Shown here: one piece after another, positions 8,271-15,890 of the stretch | Layout: every line of letters begins with the position of its first letter | Numbering within the stretch: position 1 is the stretch's first letter | NCBI RefSeq assembly: GCF_000244915.1 | Contig: NZ_CM001442.1 | Location: 3,968,001-4,032,000, forward strand | Reading direction: 5' to 3' | DNA: 64,000 nt | From: Bradyrhizobium sp. WSM471 | GTDB taxonomy: Bacteria; Pseudomonadota; Alphaproteobacteria; Rhizobiales; Xanthobacteraceae | The notes under the pieces: model-generated | What the model saw: only the letters and a program-made list of their open reading frames with translations | Databases searched by the model: none | Told to the model about the DNA's origin: nothing | Position numbers and translations under genes: made by a program

Positions 8271-8525
8271 AGCGCGACGAACGCGCTTTGGAGTTATTTG
8301 TGAGCATAATTGTTTCGAACACCGCTACGCACTTTTCCGGAGCTGCCGTAGCTCACTTGTAGTAGTAGGCGAAATTGTTGCGGGCGTCGCGATAGGTCGT
8401 CTCCAGGGAAGGCGCATACTGCGCGACCGCAGGCATTCCACAGCGGACGTGAGCCTTGATCGAGCGCAAGGCCCCCGGCATCCGTACCGGCCTACACTCC
8501 GTCTCCAACGACATGGAGATTTGCG
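8271..8525. other. Intergenic region with a doubtful minus-strand ORF
   Basis: This 255-base gap holds no clear gene. On the minus strand 8353-8514 could encode 53 residues ending TYRDARNNFAYYYK, which has protein-like composition at its C terminus. It has no ribosome-binding site and no signal peptide and could be the remnant of a small secreted protein. Confidence 0.3.
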
Positions 8526-8993
8526 ATGAGGGTTCGAGGTTGGATGCTGGCGCTGGCCGGCTTGGGAGCGGCAAGCGCCGTGGCCGCGCAGGATCTCAAA
8601 TCGCCATCGGCGGACCAGTACGTGCCCCGTCTCGGTGACATCATGAGCGCCGCGCAGACCCGCCACCACAAGCTCTGGATGGCCGGCAAGGCGCAGAACT
8701 GGGAGCTTGCCGCCTACGAGCTGCGCCAGCTCAAGGCGAACCTGGTCGAAGCGGCCGTATTCTACTCCGGCATTCCCGTCGGCAATGTCACGACGCTGGA
8801 GCCGTCGCTGCAATCGATGTCCGACGCCATCGATGCGAAGGACAGCCGCAAATTCGCAAAAGGGCTGGGCGAGCTGACCGAAGGCTGCAACGCCTGCCAC
8901 CGGTCGCTGAAGCGCAGCTTCGTCGTCATCAAGGTTCCCTCGGATGAGAAGCCCTTCGCCAATCAGCAGTTCGCGCCAACCACAAGGCCTTGA
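8526..8993 (+). CDS. Periplasmic c-type cytochrome, four-helix type
   Basis: A 155-residue protein with a signal peptide (MRVRGWMLALAGLGAASAVAAQ). It carries one haem-binding CNACH near residue 120, late in the chain. The preceding part is helical (MSAAQTRHHKLWMAGKAQNWELAAYELRQLKANL). The single late CxxCH and helical body fit the cytochrome c'/c556-like class rather than class I. It is probably a monohaem electron-transfer protein in the periplasm. No redox partner gene is adjacent. Confidence 0.75.
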   Translation: MRVRGWMLALAGLGAASAVAAQDLKSPSADQYVPRLGDIMSAAQTRHHKLWMAGKAQNWELAAYELRQLKANLVEAAVFYSGIPVGNVTTLEPSLQSMSDAIDAKDSRKFAKGLGELTEGCNACHRSLKRSFVVIKVPSDEKPFANQQFAPTTRP

Positions 8994-8994
8994 A

Positions 8995-9020
8995 GGAACG
9001 GACCTCGCGGGGAACGGGTT
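8995..9020 (+). promoter_or_regulatory. Weak EcfG-like promoter before the small protein at 9051
   Basis: GGAAC (8995-8999) is followed after 17 bases by GGTT (9017-9020). The EcfG general-stress consensus is GGAAC-N16/17-CGTT, so the -10 element matches at three of four bases. It begins at the end of the cytochrome gene and would drive 9051-9200. Confidence 0.3.
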
Positions 9021-9050
9021 TAAGTGCGAAACCTGACAGGAGGCGCCACC

Positions 9051-9200
9051 ATGATCCGCAAACTCGCATCCGGCGAATATCGGCTCTATTCGCGCAAGGT
9101 GAATCCCAAGACCGGCAAGCGCCGCAACCTCGGCACGTTCAAGAGCCGAGCGGCGGCCGAGAAACATGAGCGCGAGGTGCAGTATTTCAAGCGTCACTAG
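9051..9200 (+). CDS. Small basic protein of 49 residues
   Basis: The frame encodes MIRKLASGEYRLYSRKVNP and ends KHEREVQYFKRH. It has an excellent ribosome-binding site (CAGGAGGCGCC before the ATG). A strand-rich first half (GEYRLYSRK, KRRNLGTF) and a helix (SRAAAEKHEREVQYF) are predictable by eye. The pattern resembles the small AP2-like or arm DNA-binding domains of phage integrases, but here it stands alone. Its charge and size suggest a nucleic-acid-binding or stress-type small protein; that is inference. A weak EcfG-type promoter lies upstream. Confidence 0.75.
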   Translation: MIRKLASGEYRLYSRKVNPKTGKRRNLGTFKSRAAAEKHEREVQYFKRH

Positions 9201-9482
9201 CGCGTGAGAAGCCGTTCGCGACCCGGCCAAAACAAAAAGCTCAAAAACAACCCCATGCACAGTAGCCAAGTGTTTGAAATCACAGCACTGCAAATGGCGT
9301 CCAAATCTTCATCTCTCCGGAATTGCCGAAATCGCTTGCGCCGTCGGGCAAAACAGGCGCATGATGGCATCATGGCAGGTTTGGCTTCGCGAATGGCCCT
9401 GCGCGAAAAAGCCCGATGGCCTTGATGCGATGGCGGTGCTAGGTAGCACGTGCTTTCCTTCTGATATTCTGGGTCAATTGCG

Positions 9483-10187
9483 TTGCTGGACGGGCTCTAC
9501 AAGGTTGAATACGGCGTCAACGATGCCTTCGGCCGCAGCATCATGTGCATGCATGACGGCAAGCTGCTGGGCGGCAATTCGGCCTTCGCGCATCTCGGAA
9601 GCTATGTCGAGCGCGACGGCGAGATCATCGCCGAAGTCATCACCGAACGGCACAACGACGATCCCAACTACAAGCCGCTGATGGGGGCTGACGTCGCCTC
9701 GATCGGCGCGCGCGGGCGGCTCGTCGGCAACCAGATCCGCCTCGCGGGCAGCGCGGACACGATGCCGGGCGCCGGTTTCTGGGCCAATCTCACGCGGCTC
9801 GATGACGATGGGCTGCCGCCGCAGGGGACGATCGGACCGGGCGGGGTCGTGAACGGGCTCTATGCAATTCATCTGCGCGCGCTCGACGGCGTCGATGCCG
9901 GACTCTCCGGCGTCATGCTGCTGATGGACGGCCGCATCCTCGGCGGCGATGCTTTCTTCTACTACCTCGGCTCCTATTCCTCAGCTGACGGCCGCTGGAA
10001 GGGCGAGATGCTCAACCAGGAGCACACGCCAGCGAAAGGCGAAAACCCCGTGTTCGGCGGCTACGAGGTCGGGATCGGCTTCTCCGGCACCTGCACAGAA
10101 GACAGCGGCGAGCTCGAAGGCATTGCGCTCGCTGGCAAGCGTAGCTTGCGGCTGGCAGCATCGCTCAAGCTGATGCGAAGGGCGTAG
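9483..10187 (+). CDS. GrlR-like two-domain protein
   Basis: A 234-residue paralogue of 6013-6714. Domain 1 (1-110) begins LLDGLYKVEYGVND and contains GKLLGGNSAFAHLGSY. Domain 2 (about 120-234) begins VNGLYAIHLRALDGVDAG and contains GRILGGDAFFYYLGSY, GRWKGEMLNQEHTPA and EVGIGFSGTC. The TTG start at 9483 is supported only by alignment with the paralogue. Its last 192 bases (9996-10187) recur at 12362-12553 with 26 mismatches by my count and no gaps. Between the two copies lie a regulator and a predicted pore-forming protein. Function unknown. Confidence 0.75.
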   Translation: MLDGLYKVEYGVNDAFGRSIMCMHDGKLLGGNSAFAHLGSYVERDGEIIAEVITERHNDDPNYKPLMGADVASIGARGRLVGNQIRLAGSADTMPGAGFWANLTRLDDDGLPPQGTIGPGGVVNGLYAIHLRALDGVDAGLSGVMLLMDGRILGGDAFFYYLGSYSSADGRWKGEMLNQEHTPAKGENPVFGGYEVGIGFSGTCTEDSGELEGIALAGKRSLRLAASLKLMRRA

Positions 10188-10210
10188 GCTACCGATCATC
10201 TCGTCGCGTG

Positions 10211-11143
10211 CTAGTCCTGGTTCTCCAATGCAGAGGGTCGCATGATTTGGCTGGATCTCTCGAGCCACTCACGCGTCGTGACCAGATTGACCGCATCGGT
10301 GAGGTACATCCCCACTGCGAGGCCACGGTCATAGCTTGCCCAGAAACGCGGAAGAATCTCGATGTTGCGTCCCCCGCGTCCGATGATCCTGACGAGCCCG
10401 GCTGATTCAGCGGAGATCATCAAGTTGCGGACATGGGTTCGGGAGACGCCGAAACGGCTGGTGGCCTCGATATAGGGCACGACCGCGCTCGGGTCGCCGG
10501 CATCCATTGCAGCCTTGAGCACCGCATTCTGGATGAGCGGCCCGGCGGCATGGCTGAAGAACAGCATCGTGTCCGGCAGCGTCATCATGAGGCGAGCCGC
10601 TGCAGGATTGAAGGGCGGAGATTTGCTGCAGTTGAGGACGTAAAAGTCCCGATCGCGCGAAAATATCGGGCCGTAATCGTGACCGGGATACAGCGTGGCA
10701 AGGGGCACATAGTGAGCCACCAGCCATTCGATGTGATGCGCGCGCAGCCTGTCCGTGGTTGCCAGCAATCGGACCCGGCCGTCGTCGGGGGCTCTGCGCA
10801 ATTCGAGAAACCCGACCTCCCGCAACCGCGCGATCAAATGATCCACCTGCCGGTCGCTCGCGTATCCGAACAAGGCAAGTTGCTGTTTGAGGGCGCTGAC
10901 GGTGAACCAGGTCTCGCGTCGGGAAGGGTCATGGGCGGCTTCGAGGACTGCCGCACAGTGGAAGACAAAGAACCGCCCCGCCTCCAGGAGAAGCCGAACC
11001 AGAAATGGTTCGCCCTCGTACACCTTCACGAAGCTTGCCAGATAAGCGTGCCGCGCCTCAGGCAGGCGAGAATGCTGCACGATCTCATCAAGCGTCAATC
11101 GCAACCGGCCGCCAACCAAGCGCTCAAGTTCGTCCTGCTCCAA
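10211..11143 (-). CDS. Winged-helix transcriptional regulator (two HTH regions)
   Basis: A protein of about 310 residues. A MarR-like winged helix lies at about 78-130 (WFTVSALKQQLALFGYASDRQVDHLIARLREVGFLELRRAPDDGRVR). A second HTH-like segment lies near 220-262 (IEATSRFGVSRTHVRNLMISAESAGLVRI). It is transcribed divergently from the aerolysin-like gene, so it is the natural candidate regulator of that gene. I placed the start at TTG 11143 because AGGGGGC precedes it and the sequence upstream loses coding character. The frame stays open to 11374. I know no characterised homologue. Confidence 0.65.
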   Translation of the reverse strand: MEQDELERLVGGRLRLTLDEIVQHSRLPEARHAYLASFVKVYEGEPFLVRLLLEAGRFFVFHCAAVLEAAHDPSRRETWFTVSALKQQLALFGYASDRQVDHLIARLREVGFLELRRAPDDGRVRLLATTDRLRAHHIEWLVAHYVPLATLYPGHDYGPIFSRDRDFYVLNCSKSPPFNPAAARLMMTLPDTMLFFSHAAGPLIQNAVLKAAMDAGDPSAVVPYIEATSRFGVSRTHVRNLMISAESAGLVRIIGRGGRNIEILPRFWASYDRGLAVGMYLTDAVNLVTTREWLERSSQIMRPSALENQD

Positions 11144-11427
11144 AGCCGCCCCCTGATCCTGACGTGAGGAAAATATAAAAGGGGCGAAGCGATAGGCGCA
11201 ATGTTTTCCATTCAATCCTGAGTAGAAGCCGCTAGGTTTCTGGCGATTGCTCGGGCACCGGCCGCCCCAAGGAAGTTTAGCTGAGGCGCGGCCGAGCCCG
11301 TGCGGCGTCGCAGTATGCAGCGATAGGCCGGCAGCGATCTTCAATGAGTGCGTGTGTTGTTTCCGATAATACAAAATACTACTTAAAATTGTCTTTCATG
11401 AGGCGTGCCATTACGGAGTCCTTCAAA
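11144..11427. promoter_or_regulatory. Divergent regulatory region of the regulator/pore-former pair
   Basis: This 284-base gap separates the two divergent starts. It contains a conspicuously AT-rich stretch at about 11361-11400 (GATAATACAAAATACTACTT), unlike the surrounding GC-rich DNA. A GATAAT -10-like element lies there for the rightward gene. I found no clean operator palindrome. Confidence 0.4.
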
Positions 11428-12201
11428 ATGCCTGATACGAACACAGATTTCCCGCTCGTCCCCGAACTCGCGAACGCGAACAGTCAGCCGCCGGACAGGT
11501 CAGCCTATGTCCAGCTTCAAAGCGTGGACCGGCCCTTGGTCATGTGGGCCAATTCCGACAATTCGAGCAAGAGCGCCTATGTCTGCGACGAGCCGAACGA
11601 GAATCTATCAAACACCACGGCGATCATCGAGAACTACTGGGACGGCAAGGGGCCGCCGGTCTACCAGCTGGTCTTGCGGCAGTTCTGGCGCCCCGTTGGG
11701 AAGTCGTACCATCGGATTCCAGTGGGCAACACCCTGACGATCAGTGTCACGAAGACTCAGGGGGTATCCTCGACAGTCTCACAGTCGATTACCGCATCGC
11801 TGGGCATCTCGTACGGCGCACTGAGCGCCGAGGTGTCAGCGACGTTCTCGAAATCCGTGACGACTAGCGACGAAAGCTCGTACACAGAAACGGTCCAGAT
11901 CAGTCCGCCAGCGGACGGAATGGTTCGGGTGTGGGTGCTGTGGCAGCTGGTGCACGAGATCGTGGCGATCCAGGGCTCGTACGACACCGGCGGCAAGTTC
12001 GTTTCCAACGGCAACGTGCTTCCGAAGGGGGACCGGAACTACGCCAATCGCAAGGCTCAAGTCGCGTGGAACGGGCGCGGTCGTTACAGTAGCGGGGCGT
12101 GGGTCAACTACGACGATACGTCCTGGTTGTTCCCGTCCGATACGTTCGTGGCCTACCAAAAGGACTTCCCCGCAAGCGGGGCTGTTGGCAGGCTGGCATA
12201 G
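11428..12201 (+). CDS. Predicted aerolysin/ETX-like beta-pore-forming protein
   Basis: A 257-residue protein without signal peptide. The central region (about 100-165) is a long Ser/Thr-rich segment of alternating polar and small hydrophobic residues (TISVTKTQGVSS, SQSITASLGISYGA, AEVSATFSKSVTTSDESS) flanked by strands. That is the hallmark of the membrane-inserting hairpin in aerolysin-fold proteins such as epsilon toxin/MTX2. The N-terminal part may be a receptor-binding region. The ATG at 11428 has GGAG 9 bases upstream; ATG 11398 is an alternative. It lies between an intact gene and a truncated gene copy, next to a divergent regulator. Fold assignment is by pattern only; an unrelated beta-rich protein is possible. 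Confidence 0.5.
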   Translation: MPDTNTDFPLVPELANANSQPPDRSAYVQLQSVDRPLVMWANSDNSSKSAYVCDEPNENLSNTTAIIENYWDGKGPPVYQLVLRQFWRPVGKSYHRIPVGNTLTISVTKTQGVSSTVSQSITASLGISYGALSAEVSATFSKSVTTSDESSYTETVQISPPADGMVRVWVLWQLVHEIVAIQGSYDTGGKFVSNGNVLPKGDRNYANRKAQVAWNGRGRYSSGAWVNYDDTSWLFPSDTFVAYQKDFPASGAVGRLA

Positions 12202-12256
12202 GCTCGGGCGAGTGCGGCTAGGAAGAGTGGCGCATCCGTGACGGAAAGTTCCTGCT

Positions 12257-12339
12257 TTGCGGTGACAGTGCACTCAATGATCCCAGCCACACTCGTGCGC
12301 TCGAAGTGCTGACTGAACCAAAGTGCACTGTCACCGCAA
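12257..12339. repeat. 83-bp palindromic element with 18-bp perfect inverted repeats
   Basis: TTGCGGTGACAGTGCACT (12257-12274) is exactly reverse-complemented at 12322-12339, enclosing 47 bases with no ORF. It sits 22 bases before the truncated GrlR-like copy. The form is that of a MITE-like element or the fused ends of a deleted insertion sequence. I could not assign a family, and no clear target-site duplication is visible. Confidence 0.8.
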
Positions 12340-12361
12340 TATACTCCTCGGCGGATTGCCG

Positions 12362-12553
12362 TGGAAAGTTGAGATGCTGAACCCGGTGCAAACGTCGCCG
12401 AAAGGCGAGAACCCCTCGTTCGGCGGCTACGAGGTCGGGATCGGCTTCTCCGGCACCTGCACGGAAGACAGCGGCGAACTCGAAGGCATCGCGCTTGCCG
12501 GCAAGCGCAGCCTGCGGCTGGCGGCCTCGCTCAAGCTGATGCGGCGGGCGTGA
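12362..12553 (+). pseudogene. Truncated 3' copy of the GrlR-like gene
   Basis: These 192 bases align without gaps to 9996-10187, the last 63 codons of the intact GrlR-like gene, with about 86% identity by hand count. The frame reads WKVEMLNPVQTSPKGENPSF and then FGGYEVGIGFSGTC, so it lacks domain 1 and half of domain 2. Divergence is concentrated in the first 60 bases, nearest the palindromic element. A short ORF could start at 12323, but it would begin inside the palindrome and is unlikely to be functional. Confidence 0.8.
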
Positions 12554-12729
12554 AGGTGCGGGTACACATAAGCTTGCAAGTATCTGCTTTTCACGCGCGA
12601 AACACGGCCATGAACATTGGTTCCTGTGGTTTTGACGCTCGCGGGCCGCAGATCCTTCGCCACTCCTCGAAGTGGCGTTTGGGACAAGGGCTCACCTTTT
12701 CATTCGCGCGCAACACGTCGGGGGCCGCG

Positions 12730-13515
12730 TCAAGAGACTCTTCCGCGCGCCTTGTTTGCCGCGGACCACCGCCGCTCGATTTCCTTCACCGCCGCCCGCA
12801 TGTTGGGCAGATACTTTTTGGCGGCCACCTCCGGCGTCATCGACGACGAGAAGAAAATCAGATTCAGGCTGCCGAGGACGGGGCCGCCCCCCGGAATGGC
12901 CAGCGCGATCGCGCTGATGCCCGCCTCCGATCCACCGACGGACGAGGCGTAACCGTCCTTTTTCGTCTGTGAGAGAATGTCCTCGATGAAGCGACGGTCC
13001 TTCGCCAAAGCCGCGTCCTCCTCGACGAGTGATGCGGTGAGGTCCAGCATTTCTCGTCGCAGAGCAGGCGCGGAGGCAGCCAAGATGGCTTTCCCAAGCG
13101 CGCTGCGCACCAAGGATCTCCTCCGTCCGACCATGGACCGATGAACGGAGAACGGACTGAAGGGATGTGTGCTTTCCCGAATAAGTACCGACCCGAGTTC
13201 GAACACTCCGAAGTCGCTTGGCCAGGAGACGCCATCCAGTAGGCCGAACATCGCGGGCAGTGCCGCCTGGCTCGATAGATCCCGTGAAGACACGCCTTCG
13301 CTCAAGGTGCGTACTTGGGACGTCAAGCCGAACAAGGCATTCGTCTCGTCAAAGGTCACGTAGCCATCTTCGCGCAGCGTATCGAGCAGACGATAGCAGG
13401 TGGTACGGTTGAGTCCTGTCCGCTTTGCGAGTTGTACGACGTTGGATGGGCCGCTTGCATTGAGCTCGTTGATCAGCGCCAAGCCACGGGAAAGTGCCCT
13501 TACGCTGCGGTGCAT
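12730..13515 (-). CDS. IclR-family regulator of the aromatic cluster
   Basis: A 261-residue protein with an N-terminal winged helix (RALSRGLALINELNASGPSNVVQLAKRTGLNRTTCYRLLDTLREDGYV, residues 4-52). The IclR effector-binding domain follows (about 75-250), with the typical RSALGKAILAA and SVGGSEAGISAIALAIPG motifs. It is most like MhpR-type regulators that respond to phenylpropionate-type aromatic acids. It is divergent from the gene cluster starting at 13630, and a perfect palindrome lies in the shared promoter region 15 bases before its start codon. It probably controls that cluster and itself. Confidence 0.85.
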   Translation of the reverse strand: MHRSVRALSRGLALINELNASGPSNVVQLAKRTGLNRTTCYRLLDTLREDGYVTFDETNALFGLTSQVRTLSEGVSSRDLSSQAALPAMFGLLDGVSWPSDFGVFELGSVLIRESTHPFSPFSVHRSMVGRRRSLVRSALGKAILAASAPALRREMLDLTASLVEEDAALAKDRRFIEDILSQTKKDGYASSVGGSEAGISAIALAIPGGGPVLGSLNLIFFSSSMTPEVAAKKYLPNMRAAVKEIERRWSAANKARGRVS

Positions 13516-13529
13516 GATCCCTCCAGACG

Positions 13530-13546
13530 TGTTCGCACTGCGAACA
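13530..13546. promoter_or_regulatory. Probable IclR operator, perfect 17-bp palindrome
   Basis: TGTTCGCACTGCGAACA is an exact 8-1-8 palindrome in the 114-base region between the IclR gene and the binding-protein gene. IclR-family regulators often bind such GTTCGC/GCGAAC-type sites. Its position 14 bases from the regulator start fits autoregulation plus control of the divergent operon. Confidence 0.7.
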
Positions 13547-13629
13547 TTTCATAGACTCAGATGGAATCCTAGTTCAATCGGCGGCAATCCATCCCGGCAC
13601 GCCCAAAAGGGCGGCGACGGGAGGAAACG

Positions 13630-14847
13630 ATGGTTCGTTCAAGCTTTTATTTGTCTGCGGCCGTGTGCTTGGCTCTCGCGGCGCCGGTCGCGGCGCAGAC
13701 CGCCGGCGGCCCCCCGAATCTCAGCGGTGGCAAGGTCAAGGTCGGTGTCCTGACTGACATCGCCGGCCCCACGGCCATGGCGAACGGCAAGGGTTCGGTG
13801 ATCGCGGCTGAAATGGCCGCCGAGGACTTCGGCGCCGGCCTCAACGTCGAGGTGATCTCGGCCGACCACCAGGGCAAGCCGGACGTCGGATCGCAGATCG
13901 CCGGACGCTGGTTCGACGTCGAAGGCGTGGACGCGATCGCCGACATGCAGGGATCCCCGATCGGCTTCGCCGTGCAGAACATGGCGGCGCAGAAGAGCAA
14001 AATCATGCTGTTGTCCGGTTCGACCTCCTCGGACTTCAACGGCAAGGCCTGCTCGCCGCTAACGGTCCAGTGGACGGTTGACACCTACAATCTCGCGAAA
14101 GGCGCCGCCAAGTCCGTGGTCGAGGCCGGCGGAACGAAATGGTACTTCCTCACAGTCGATCAGGCGTACGGCAATGCCCTGACGCGCGATACGTCTGAGC
14201 AAGTCAAGCTCAATGGCGGGCAGGTGGTCGGCAACTCGGTGTTCCCGCCGAACACGTCCGACTTCGCTTCGTTCCTACTCACCGCGTCCAATGCCGGCGC
14301 CAACGTGATCGCGATCGCGGCGTCGAGCGGCGATACGGTGACCGCGCTGAAGCAGGCGGACGAATTCGGTCTGAGCTCAACGGCCAAGATCGTTCCGCTT
14401 CAATCGGTGCTGACGGACGTCTACGCGGTAGGTCAGAAGATCGCGCACGATGCCTACGAAGTGTCGCCGTTCTACTGGGACCGGACGCCCGAAACGCGCG
14501 CCTGGGCCGAACGCTTCTTCGCCAAAGCCAAGATCATGCCGACCGGATTCCACGCGGGCGTCTACTCCTCGGTCGCGCACTACCTGAAGGCCGTCAAGGC
14601 CACGGGTACCGACGACGCCCCGACGGTCATGAAGCAGATGGAGAAGGAACACGTGCACGACTTCTTCGCGGCCGACGGCTACATCCGTGCCGACCGCAAG
14701 ATGATCCACGACATGTACCTGCTCCGGGTCAAGAAGCCCGGTGAAAACAAGGGTGCCTGGGATCTCTACAACGTCATTCAGACGCTGCCCGGGGAGTCCG
14801 TCAACCGCCCGCTATCCGAAAGTCCGTGCCCGCTGGTGAAGAAGTAG
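13630..14847 (+). CDS. Branched-chain-type (Liv) ABC substrate-binding protein
   Basis: A 405-residue periplasmic binding protein with a signal peptide ending AAPVAAQ. The type I binding fold opens KVKVGVLTDIAGPTAMANGKGSV and includes FLTVDQAYGNALTRD and the ligand-site segment GSTSSDFNGKACSP. It belongs to the group that binds aromatic or aliphatic acids. No permease or ATPase genes accompany it, so it must use a transporter encoded elsewhere or act as a sensor. It is the first gene of the aromatic cluster, with GGGAGG before the ATG at 13630 and mhpB 47 bases downstream. Confidence 0.85.
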   Translation: MVRSSFYLSAAVCLALAAPVAAQTAGGPPNLSGGKVKVGVLTDIAGPTAMANGKGSVIAAEMAAEDFGAGLNVEVISADHQGKPDVGSQIAGRWFDVEGVDAIADMQGSPIGFAVQNMAAQKSKIMLLSGSTSSDFNGKACSPLTVQWTVDTYNLAKGAAKSVVEAGGTKWYFLTVDQAYGNALTRDTSEQVKLNGGQVVGNSVFPPNTSDFASFLLTASNAGANVIAIAASSGDTVTALKQADEFGLSSTAKIVPLQSVLTDVYAVGQKIAHDAYEVSPFYWDRTPETRAWAERFFAKAKIMPTGFHAGVYSSVAHYLKAVKATGTDDAPTVMKQMEKEHVHDFFAADGYIRADRKMIHDMYLLRVKKPGENKGAWDLYNVIQTLPGESVNRPLSESPCPLVKK

Positions 14848-14894
14848 CCGCCAGCCATCGATCGACCATCCAACTCGGCGCAAGGAATCCGAAC

Positions 14895-15845
14895 ATGTCA
14901 GTCGCCATCGTCTGCGCTTCTCACACGCCTCTGATGTACAAGGGACCGGCCAGCAACGAAACCGAGCAACGCGTCCGAACCGCGTTTGGACGGCTCGGGA
15001 CCTTCGTGAAGGAGTTCGCACCCGACTACATCATCCAGTTCGCTCCCGATCACTTCAACGGCTTCTTCTACGACCTGATGCCCTCGTTCTGTGTCGGTGC
15101 CGGCGCAGTCTCCCTGGGCGACTGGGGAGGCGGGACGGGACCGCTGGATGTTCCGGAGAAGACGGCGCTCGAGCTCATCGACCATGTGCGAGCCGAGGAT
15201 TTCGACGTGGCGGTTTCGTATCGCATGCCGGTCGATCACGGCTTCGTCCAGCTGTGGGAGGCGATGCTCGGTGACTTCAAGTCGATCCCGATCCTGCCGA
15301 TCTTCGTCAACGCCGCTGCGCCGCCCGTTCCGACCTACCGCCGTGCCCGGCAAATCGGTGAATCGGTAGGGCGGTTCGCTGCGCGTTCCGGCAAGCGAGT
15401 CTTGTTTGCCGCGTCGGGGGGCCTCTCGCACGATCCGCCGCTGCCATCGATCAAGGACGCGCCGCCGGAGATCCGGGAGCGGCTGATCAATGGGCGAAAT
15501 CCGACCGCGGAAGCCAAGGAAGCCCGCGAGAAGCGGGTGCTCGAGGCGGGCGTTCTCGCAGAAGCGGGAGAGGGGCCGTGCCAGCCGCTCAATCCGGATT
15601 GGGATGCGCAGTTCATGGAGATCCTGCGCAGCGGCCAGATCTGGCGTGCCGACGCGCTCGACACCGACAAGGTCCGCGAAGTTGCGGGACGCGGTGCCAA
15701 CGAGGTGCTCGCATGGGTCGCCGCCTTCGGCGCCTTCTCGACCGGCGGCCGCTTCAAGATGGAGCAGGAATTCTACGAGGCCATTCCGGGCTGGATTGCC
15801 GGCATGGCGATGATGGCGGCCAAACAGGCTGAAAGCGCTCACTGA
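14895..15845 (+). CDS. mhpB: Class III extradiol dioxygenase, MhpB-like
   Basis: A 316-residue enzyme of the LigB superfamily, which uses Fe(II) and O2 to open a catechol ring next to its hydroxyls. Conserved segments are CASHTP (His10), FAPDHFNGFFYD (His53), MPVDHGF with His115 and GGLSHDPP with His179. The last two occupy the same positions as the catalytic histidines of E. coli MhpB, which cleaves 3-(2,3-dihydroxyphenyl)propionate. The ATG at 14895 follows AAGGA. Neighbouring hydroxylase, hydrolase and hydratase genes complete the upper meta-cleavage route. The exact side chain of the substrate is not determined. Confidence 0.88.
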   Translation: MSVAIVCASHTPLMYKGPASNETEQRVRTAFGRLGTFVKEFAPDYIIQFAPDHFNGFFYDLMPSFCVGAGAVSLGDWGGGTGPLDVPEKTALELIDHVRAEDFDVAVSYRMPVDHGFVQLWEAMLGDFKSIPILPIFVNAAAPPVPTYRRARQIGESVGRFAARSGKRVLFAASGGLSHDPPLPSIKDAPPEIRERLINGRNPTAEAKEAREKRVLEAGVLAEAGEGPCQPLNPDWDAQFMEILRSGQIWRADALDTDKVREVAGRGANEVLAWVAAFGAFSTGGRFKMEQEFYEAIPGWIAGMAMMAAKQAESAH

Positions 15846-15890
15846 TCACGAAAACACCGCGCGAATGCGGAAGCATCGCGGAGCAGGCAA

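Noticed and set aside
9204..9425. Short plus-strand ORF between the small basic protein and the GrlR-like gene
   Set aside because: No ribosome-binding site, no recognisable motif and ordinary intergenic composition. The 9201-9482 gap otherwise shows nothing.
12554..12729. Possible gene or RNA in the gap after the truncated GrlR copy
   Set aside because: No start with a ribosome-binding site, no tRNA-like fold by eye and no terminator; it may be remnant sequence of the rearrangement.
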